Shown piece by piece: positions 1-6,081 of a DNA stretch of 6,081 nt. The number at the start of each line of letters is the position of its first letter. The first letter of the stretch is position 1. The notes under the pieces are model-generated. The model searched no databases and was not told where the DNA came from. It saw nothing but the letters and a program-made list of their open reading frames with translations. Both the position numbers and the translations under genes were made by a program. This DNA is from JBFLVQ01 sp040758525. Its GTDB lineage: Bacteria > Acidobacteriota > Blastocatellia > Chloracidobacteriales > JADJPF01. The stretch spans positions 1-6,081 of the forward strand of contig JBFLVQ010000590.1 in the NCBI GenBank assembly GCA_040758525.1, read 5' to 3'.

Positions 1-3000
1 TGACAATTCAAGAGGGCAATGTTGAAGTAAGCCAGTTACGCAATTATCTTAGAGAGAGATTACCAGACTACATGATTCCAGCAGCTTTTGTGCTAATGGA
101 GCAATTACCTCTTACCCTCAATGGCAAGGTAGATCGACATAAATTACCTATTCCAGATTATCGTAATAACCACACAGAGCAGAGTTTCATTACACCACGC
201 AATCCCATAGAAGAAATAATAGCTACGATATGGCAACGAGTATTGGGAATAACACCGCTATCAGTGATAGATAACTTTTTTGAACTGGGTGGGCATTCAC
301 TGCTTGCTACACAGGTTATCTCACAAATAAGAAATGTGTTCAAGGTAGAGATAGCACTGCGAGTGTTGTTTGAGAATCCTACAATAGCAGGTTTGGCATC
401 GGCAGTAGCAGTAGCACAACGAACTAGACTGGGATTGGTTATACCGCCAATAGAGCTTGTTAACAGAGATGTTGAGTTACCATTATCATTTGCTCAACAG
501 CGACTATGGTTTATTGATCAATTACAGCCAAATAGTTGTCACTATCATATACCTGGAGCATTTCGCATTATTGGTAAACTAGATGTAACTGCACTACAGG
601 AGAGCCTCAATGAGGTTGTTAGACGACACGAAGTATTAAGGACAAACTTTGGAGTAGTAGATGGACGAGCAGTACAGCTTATTAGTCAATCACTGACAAT
701 AATTGTACCAGTGATTGACTTAAGTGAGATGGTAGAAGATAAGCAAACTACAGTGCATAGACTGGTTAATAAAGAAATGCAGCGTCCATTTAACTTGAGG
801 CAAGGACCATTACTAAGAGTCAGTTTACTCAAGCTAGATCAACAAGAGTACCTGATACTGTTAATAATGCACCACATCATATCAGATGGATGGTCGATAG
901 GGGTGTTGATTCGAGAGTTGACCGTATTATATCAAGCCTATCACAATGGTGAGAAGTCCCCTCTTAAAGAGTTGTCAATACAATATGCAGATTTTGCTGT
1001 ATGGCAACGGCAGCGGTTGCAAGGAGAAGTGCTGGATGAACAGTTAAGCTATTGGCAGAAGCAGCTTAGTGATAAACCTACAGTATTAGCCCTACCGACA
1101 GATCGCCCTAGACCATCAACACAAGCTTATCGAGGCTCGCGTAAAACGCTGGTGTTGTCTGAAGAACTATCAAAATCATTGAAGGTATTAAGCCATAAAC
1201 AAGAAGTAACGCTGTTTATGGTCTTGCTGGCAGGATACCAAGCCCTGCTCTATCGCTACAGCAACCAGGAGAGCATCAGTGTAGGTACACCAATCGCCAA
1301 TCGCAATCGAGCAGAGATTGAAGGATTGATTGGATTCTTCGTTAACACATTGGTACTACATAGTGAGGTTAAAGCTGATGAGAGTTTTGTTGAGTTGTTA
1401 GAGAGAGTAAGAGAGAGTTGCTTAGCAGCATATGCACATCAGGATATACCATTCGAGAAGCTGGTAGAAGAACTACAGCCAGCTCGCGATATGAGCCATA
1501 GCCCGCTATTTCAAGTAATGTTCATATTACAGAACACTCCAGTCTTCAAGATAGAGCTAACCAATCTTAGCTTGACTCCGGTAGAGTTTGATAACCAGAC
1601 TGCTAAATTCGATTTAACTCTCTCAATGATAGAGACAGAAGCAGAGTTGTTTGGTGTACTGGAGTACAACACAGACCTGTTTGATGCTAGCACGATTGAG
1701 AGAATGATTGGTCATTATGAGAATCTGTTGCAATCGATTGTCTTAAATCCTCAACAGTCTATTTTAGCACTAGCATTACTGAGTGAGGCAGAACGACATC
1801 AGCTACTCTATCAATGGAATAACACATATGTACAGTATCCAACAGGCAGATGTATACACGAGTTGTTTGAGGAGCAGGTAGAGCGTAGTCCTGAGTCAGT
1901 AGCAGTAGTATTTGAAGATCAGATATTGAGCTATAGAGAGTTAAACAATAGAGCCAATCAGCTTGCACATTATTTACGCACAATGGGAGTAGGACCAGAT
2001 CAACTAGTAGGCATCTGTATGGAGCGTTCTATTGAGATGGTTATTGGTTTAATAGGAATACTAAAATCAGGCGGTGCCTATCTACCATTAGATCCAGATT
2101 ATCCTCTGGATCGATTAGCGTTTATGGTTGTTGACAGCAGTGTGAAGATACTGCTAACGCAGCAAAGGCTACAGCAGCGATTATCTATACCTATTGTTGA
2201 ATATGTTTGTTTGGATACAGATTGGACACAAATCAATCTGCACAGCTATGAAAATCTAGCTAAAGAGTCTAGCCAGGATAATCTTGCCTATGTAACTTAC
2301 ACATCCGGTTCGACAGGAATGCCAAAAGGTGTAGAAGTGCTACATCGTGGAGTAGTGCGATTGGTATGTAATGTCGATTATGTGAAACTAGATAGCCAAC
2401 AGACTACTTTACAGTTAGCACCATTAGCATTTGATGCCTCAACATTTGAGCTATGGGGAGCATTACTCAATGGTGCTAAGTGTGTGCTCTATCCAGAACG
2501 ATATATTACTCCACAACAGTTGAGCGAGATAATAACAAGCCAACAAGTACGTACAATGTGGTTAACCTCATCACTCTACAACTTGATAGTAGATGAGCAA
2601 GCAGAAGCATTGTCAGGATTAGAACAGTTACTAATTGGTGGAGAAGCGCTCTCACTATCACACGTACAGAAAGGGTTATTACAACTTCCCAATGTACAGT
2701 TAATCAATGGTTATGGACCAACCGAAGCCACTACTTTCACCTGCTGTTATCGAATAGTTAGTAATGAAGAATGGTGCAGTAGTATACCAATAGGACGTCC
2801 AATCAACAACACAGAGGTTTATCTACTGGATGAGAATATGCAGCCAGTGCCAATTGGAGTAGTAGGAGAGCTATACATAGGAGGAGATGGATTAGCGAGA
2901 GGATATTTGCATCAAGCAGAGTTAAGTGCAGAGAAATTCGTTCCCCATCCATACAGTAAACAAGCAGGAGCGAGGCTCTATCGTAGTGGAGATTGGGGAA

Positions 3001-6000
3001 GGTATCGAGCAGATGGCAGCATAGAGTTTATTGGACGAATAGACAATCAGATAAAGTTACGAGGATTTCGAATAGAGCTAGCAGAAATTGAAGCAAAGCT
3101 TAACGAACATCGACAGGTGAGAGAGTGTGTAGTAGTAGCCAGTGAAGGATCAAGTATAGAGAAGCGATTGATAGCCTACCTGGTGACAGAGGCAGGAGAG
3201 AATATCTCAACAGCACAGCTACAACATTATTTGCAAGATAAGTTACCAGAATATATGTTGCCATCGGCATATGTGCAGATAGAACGACTACCATTGACTG
3301 CAAATGGTAAGGTAGACCGACGTGCATTGCCTGCGCCAGACTGCTCAAGAACAGATATTGAACAAACCATTACAGCACCACGCAATCCACTTGAAGAGGT
3401 AATTGCAGCAATATGGACAAGAGTATTGGCAATAGCGAGAGTGTCGATAGATGATAACTTCTTTGAGCTAGGAGGACACTCGCTGCTTGCGACACAGGTA
3501 ATCTTGCAGGTAAGGAGCACATTCAAGGTAGAGGTATCGCTGCGAGCACTGTTTGAGAATCCGACGATAAAGGGACTAGCGGAAGAGGTAGCAGCAGCAC
3601 GACGGAATGGACAAGGATTGATTGTACCAAGGATAGAGGCAGTTGACAGGAATGGTGAGTTACCATTGTCATTTGCTCAACAACGATTATGGTTTATTGA
3701 TCAGTTGGAACCAGGCAATGTCATCTATAACATACCCATTGTATTACGCATAGAAGGACAACTCAATATTGTTGCACTAGCTCAAAGTATTAATGAAATA
3801 ATCAAGCGTCATGAGATATTGCGAACATACTTTATAGCGATAGATGGTAGAGGGACACAGCTTATTACCGATAACCTGATATTAAGCCTACCTGTAATCG
3901 ATTTACAACAATTACCAACAGGGATACAAGAAACATGTTTACAGCAGCTAGCATTAGCAGAAGGACAACAACCATTTAACTTATCACAATGTCCGTTATT
4001 ACGTATAAAACTGCTCAAATTGAGTGAACAAGTAGCAGTGTTATTGATGTCTATACACCATATCATTTCTGATGGTTACTCGATTGGAGTGTTAGTACAT
4101 GAAATGACATTATTATATAAAGCTTATTGCAATGGTATGCCTTCACCATTATCACCACTAACCCTGCAATATGCTGACTTTGCTTACTGGCAAAGGCAAT
4201 GGTTACAAGGAGAAGTGTTAGAGAGACAACTAGATTATTGGAAACACCAGCTTGAAGGTGCGCCAGCAGCATTAGAGCTGCCTACTGATAGACCTCGTCC
4301 ACACATTCAAACTTATCTAGGTGCCAAGACTACTTTCCATTTGTCAAAACCTCTTCTTGATAACCTTAAACGGTTGAGTTGGCAGGAAAGTGTCACACTG
4401 TTTATGACACTGTTGGCAGTCTTCAAGATATTGTTGTATCGCTATAGTAATCAGCAGAGTATCGTAGTTGGAATACCCATTGCCTGTCGAAACCATACTG
4501 ACACAGAAAAATTGATAGGGTTATTTGTTAATACTCTAGCATTGTGTACTAATCTAACTGATAAGCTGAGTTTCAAATTGTTACTTGCTAGTATACGCGA
4601 AACTGCCTTATTGGCATACGATCATCAGGATCTACCTTTTGAACGATTAGTAGAGAAATTACAAGTAGAACGTAGCTTGAGCCATACACCTATCTTTCAG
4701 GTGATGTTTACCCTACAAGATGGATTGATACCACTTATTGAGATTGAAGATATAACTATAAACCAGATAACAATCGACTATCAAACCACAAAATTTGATC
4801 TATCGCTTTCAATGATGGAAACTGAACATGGGTTAGTAGGAGGGCTTGAATACAATACGGCTCTGTTTGACACCACAACCATTGCACGTATGTTAAATCA
4901 TTTTCAATCCTTGTTTGAGGCCGTTGTTATCGATCCTACACAATATATATCACACTTGTCTATGCTGACAGAAGCAGAGCGTTATCAATTGCTCTTTGAA
5001 TGGAATGATACACAATCAAGTTATGCTCAAGATAAATGTTTTCATGAACTATTTGAAACTCAAGTTGTAGATACCCCAGATGCTATTGCAGTAATTTTTG
5101 CTGATCAGCAATTGTCATATAGCGAATTGAATACACGTGCCAATCAATTAGCATACTACTTAATACAATTAGGAGTTAGGCCAGAAATATTAGTAGGTGT
5201 TTATCTTAAACGTTCGTTAGATATGATGATAGCCTTGCTAGGCATACTAAAAGCTGGTGGTGCATATCTACCTTTAGACACAACCTATCCCAAAGAACGT
5301 CTTGCTGCTATGATAGCCGATGGACAACCATTAGCAATATTAACAAGAGAAGATCTGATATCGTATCTACCACAACACAACGCTAAAACGATCTGTTTAG
5401 ATATTTATAGTCAAACTATCGTTCGACAGTCGATTGTTAATCCACATAATCTGGCACAATCTAGTAATTTGGCATATGTGATCTATACCTCCGGTTCTAC
5501 AGGAAAACCAAAAGGCGTAATGATCCACCATAATGGGTTAGTTAATTACTTAAACTGGTGTCGTCATGCTTATAGGGTTACTGCTGGACAGGCTGTTGCT
5601 GTACATTCTTCTATTGGGTTTGATCTAACTATTACAAGCCTATTTGCTCCCTTATTGCAAGGCGCAACAGTGGTATTGGCAGCAGATGGGCAAGGTGATG
5701 AAGAGTTAGCAGAGTTGTTAAAGGAGCGAGGAGATTTTGCTCTAGTCAAGTTAACTCCATCACATCTAGATCTACTCAGTCAATATTTATCTGAACAAAA
5801 AGTAAAGATAAGAATTGGATGTTTGATTATTGGCGGAGAGGTATTACTAGGTGAGAAGCTTGCTTGGTGGTGCACACAAATGTCACAAACAAGGCTGATC
5901 AACGAGTATGGACCAACTGAGTCAGTAGTAGGATGCGCTGTTTATGAAGCGATTTCAGATATGATCGCAAATGGGCCTATACCAATTGGTCGCCCTATTA

Positions 6001-6081
6001 TTAATACCAAACTCTATATATTAGATAAATATCTACAGCCATTGCCTATTGGTGTGTCTGGAGAGTTGTATATAAGTGGAG
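1..6081 (+). CDS. Non-ribosomal peptide synthetase, internal fragment (A-PCP-C-A-PCP-C-A), open at both ends
   Basis: A single frame starting at base 3 stays open for 2,026 codons, with no start or stop in view. It encodes a cytoplasmic multimodular synthetase that builds a peptide on phosphopantetheine arms. Domain order by residue: end of an adenylation domain (1-50), carrier (62-135), condensation (146-593), adenylation (617-1110), carrier (1123-1196), condensation (1206-1655), adenylation (1679-2026, cut). The two carrier serines, S99 and S1160, are 1,061 residues apart, the usual length of a C-A-PCP module. Core motifs read cleanly in one frame from end to end, so I see no frameshift or decay. 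Pocket residues predict Val for the middle module and Asn for the last. No tailoring or release domain is present, so the protein must extend in both directions. I recognise the family but not the named product, so I give no symbol. Domain entries below are parts of this gene. Confidence 0.98.
3..152 (+). other. Module 1 adenylation domain, C-terminal end only
   Basis: Only the last part of the small C-terminal lid subdomain is present. The A9 motif LPDYMIP is at residues 20-26. The A10 motif NGKVDR is at 40-45, with the invariant catalytic lysine at K42; in the family this lysine contacts the substrate carboxylate and the adenylate. The core subdomain that carries the specificity pocket lies upstream of the window, so the amino acid added by this module cannot be read. 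The sequence passes directly into a carrier domain, as in an ordinary elongation or loading module. Confidence 0.93.
186..407 (+). other. Module 1 peptidyl carrier protein (PCP / thiolation) domain
   Basis: This four-helix carrier domain holds the growing chain as a thioester on 4'-phosphopantetheine. The attachment motif DNFFELGGHS is at residues 90-99, with the modified serine S99 (codon at 297-299) followed by LLAT. The entry helix has the usual PRNPIEE...IW pattern at 65-78. The closing FENPTI at 123-128 leads into an alanine/valine-rich linker to the next condensation domain. All expected elements are present, so the domain should be a substrate for a phosphopantetheinyl transferase, which is not in this window. 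No epimerase follows it. Confidence 0.96.
438..1781 (+). other. Module 2 condensation domain (LCL-like), joins module 1 chain to Val
   Basis: The domain catalyses peptide bond formation between the chain on the upstream carrier and the aminoacyl group on the module 2 carrier. Motifs in order: C1 SFAQQRLWF at 162-170; C2 RHEVLRTNF at 208-216; C3 HHIISDGWS at 290-298, with the second histidine of the catalytic HHxxxDG at H291 and D295; C4 YADFAVW at 328-334; C5 IGFFVNTL at 443-450; C6 HQDIPFE at 479-485; C7 RDMSHSPLFQ at 495-504. All are intact. The preceding module ends A-PCP with no epimerase, and the C1/C3 wording lacks dual C/E or cyclisation features, so I infer an LCL type that accepts an L-configured donor. 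The subtype would need a phylogenetic tree to confirm. Confidence 0.95.
474..520 (+). repeat. Near-identical direct repeat, copy 1 (start of module 2 C domain)
   Basis: This 47-base segment encodes the condensation C1 motif (ELPLSFAQQRLWFID). It matches bases 3657-3703 at 44 of 47 positions; the three differences are silent (TTA/TTG, CAG/CAA, CTA/TTA). It lies 3,183 bases from its partner, the same offset as between the two carrier serines. The repeat reflects module duplication and/or gene conversion at a conserved motif. Confidence 0.8.
1851..3332 (+). other. Module 2 adenylation domain, predicted valine-activating
   Basis: This domain activates an amino acid as the aminoacyl-adenylate and loads it on the following carrier. 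Motifs: A1 LSYREL 642-647; A2 LKSGGAYLPLDPDYP 687-701; A3 (phosphate loop) YTSGSTGMPKG 766-776; A4 FDAST 810-814; A5 NGYGPTE 902-908; A6 GELYIGGDGLARGYL 955-969; A7 YRSGDWGR 993-1000; A8 GRIDNQIKLRGFRIEL 1011-1026; A9 LPEYMLP 1081-1087; A10 NGKVDR 1101-1106 with K1103. Aligned by eye to the GrsA PheA pocket, the specificity residues are D811, A812, F815, W853, L877, G879, G903, T911, F912 and K1103, giving DAFWLGGTFK. From memory the classical valine code is DAFWIGGTFK, one position different at the variable site 299. Valine is the best call; another small branched or aliphatic residue is possible. A7 (W998 where L is usual) and A8 (A1027 in ELAEIE where G is usual) depart slightly from consensus. 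Confidence 0.95.
3369..3590 (+). other. Module 2 peptidyl carrier protein (PCP) domain
   Basis: This is the carrier for the residue loaded by the module 2 adenylation domain. It has PRNPLEEVI at 1126-1134, then DDNFFELGGHS at 1150-1160, with the phosphopantetheine serine at S1160 (codon at 3480-3482) and LLATQV after it. It closes with FENPTI at 1184-1189. It is strongly similar to the module 1 carrier in both protein and DNA, and aligned from D90/D1151 onward it runs in register with no indel. It passes through an alanine-rich linker (VAAARR) into the module 3 condensation domain, with no epimerase in between. Confidence 0.96.
3618..4967 (+). other. Module 3 condensation domain (LCL-like), joins Val-ending chain to Asn
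   Basis: This is the second complete condensation domain. Motifs: C1 SFAQQRLWF 1223-1231; C2 RHEILRTYF 1269-1277; C3 HHIISDGYS 1352-1360, with catalytic H1353 and D1357 present; C4 YADFAYW 1390-1396; C5 IGLFVNTL 1505-1512; C6 HQDLPFE 1541-1547; C7 RSLSHTPIFQ 1557-1566, where the usual RD is RS. It follows an A-PCP unit without an epimerase, so an L-donor (LCL) type is inferred. Its length is close to that of the module 2 copy. Glutamate is mostly encoded by GAA here, whereas GAG dominates in module 2. Confidence 0.95.
3657..3703 (+). repeat. Near-identical direct repeat, copy 2 (start of module 3 C domain)
   Basis: Partner of the segment at 474-520, with 44 of 47 bases identical and only synonymous differences. 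It sits at the PCP-C junction of module 3. The flanking DNA diverges more, so this is the best-preserved stretch I found between the modules. Confidence 0.8.
5037..6081 (+). other. Module 3 adenylation domain, predicted asparagine-activating, cut at the window edge
   Basis: About two thirds of the domain is present; it runs off the window inside motif A6 (GELYISG, 2020-2026). Motifs seen: A1 LSYSEL 1704-1709; A2 LKAGGAYLPLDTTYP 1749-1763, with T1760 where proline is usual; A3 YTSGSTGKPKG 1828-1838; A4 FDLTIT 1873-1878; A5 NEYGPTE 1967-1973. The pocket residues, aligned by eye to PheA, are D1874, L1875, T1878, K1916, I1942, G1944, E1968, V1976 and G1977, giving DLTKIGEVG; the tenth residue (A10 lysine) lies beyond the window. 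From memory the published asparagine code is DLTKLGEVGK, one conservative change away at site 299. The Asp code DLTKVGHIGK fits less well, because site 322 is Glu, not His, and site 330 is Val, not Ile. Asn is therefore a fairly firm prediction. The carrier and any further domains are off-window. Confidence 0.95.

Noticed and set aside
158..343. Minus-strand open frame opposite the first carrier domain, sharing a peptide stretch with a second one at 3227-3526
   Set aside because: Both are antisense shadows of the conserved carrier motif (DNFFELGGHSLLATQV). Their resemblance to each other comes from the sense-strand PCP repeat, not from a real gene family.
410..480. Possible domain boundary promoter or new gene start at the PCP-C linker
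   Set aside because: The frame continues unbroken with a normal inter-domain linker, and no stop, start or ribosome binding site is positioned there.
1396..1420. Purine-rich GAGAGA-type tract
   Set aside because: It encodes an ordinary Glu/Arg-rich helix (LLERVRES) between motifs C5 and C6 of the condensation domain; low complexity by codon choice, not a regulatory repeat.
1511..1983. Minus-strand open frames at 1511-1693 and 1759-1983
   Set aside because: They lie opposite the C-domain end, the linker and the A-domain start of a clearly coding frame, match no family I recognise, and are short enough to occur by chance.
1110..3480. Possible inserted tailoring domain (methyltransferase, epimerase or oxidase) within module 2
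   Set aside because: The spacing A8 to A10 to PCP is normal and no SAM-binding or second HHxxxDG motif appears; the module is a plain C-A-PCP.
3100..4272. Minus-strand open frames at 3100-3348, 3809-4066 and 4063-4272
   Set aside because: All overlap well-conserved NRPS coding sequence. Their cysteine- and leucine-rich content reflects reverse complements of common codons here.
1..6081. CRISPR array, tRNA, rRNA, insertion sequence, terminator or riboswitch
   Set aside because: The whole window is continuous coding sequence; I saw no short regularly spaced repeats, transposase motifs or terminal inverted repeats.

Overview
The window lies wholly inside one very large plus-strand gene for a modular non-ribosomal peptide synthetase (NRPS). 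One reading frame, with codons starting at base 3, runs without a stop for 2,026 codons to base 6080. Neither the start nor the stop codon is in the window. Residue numbers below count from the codon at bases 3-5 (residue number = first base of codon / 3).

Layout: the tail of an adenylation domain and a carrier protein (end of module 1, amino acid unknown); a complete condensation-adenylation-carrier module (module 2); then a complete condensation domain and most of an adenylation domain (module 3, cut by the window edge). In order this is A(end)-PCP-C-A-PCP-C-A(start). All visible catalytic motifs are intact: phosphopantetheine serines S99 and S1160, condensation HHxxxDG motifs at 290-296 and 1352-1358, and the adenylation A1-A10 series. 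Ten specificity-pocket residues read by eye give DAFWLGGTFK for module 2, which predicts valine. Nine give DLTKIGEVG for module 3, which predicts asparagine. The visible product segment is therefore X-Val-Asn. There is no epimerase, methyltransferase, cyclisation or thioesterase domain in view, so Val should be passed on in the L form.

How it works: each A domain activates its amino acid with ATP and loads it on the PCP behind it. Each C domain then joins the upstream peptide to the newly loaded amino acid. The first C domain joins the module 1 chain to Val, and the second joins that chain to Asn.

Organism: the DNA is AT-rich, with heavy use of TTA, ATA, GTA, CGA and AGA codons, so a GC-rich actinomycete or Pseudomonas/Burkholderia-type source is unlikely. 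The motif wording resembles NRPSs of cyanobacteria and some other low-GC bacteria. No copy of the cyanobacterial HIP1 octamer was seen, so the phylum stays open. The enzyme type is well known. The points worth a second look are the product prediction, a codon-use shift at the module 2/3 boundary, and a few substitutions in adenylation core motifs.
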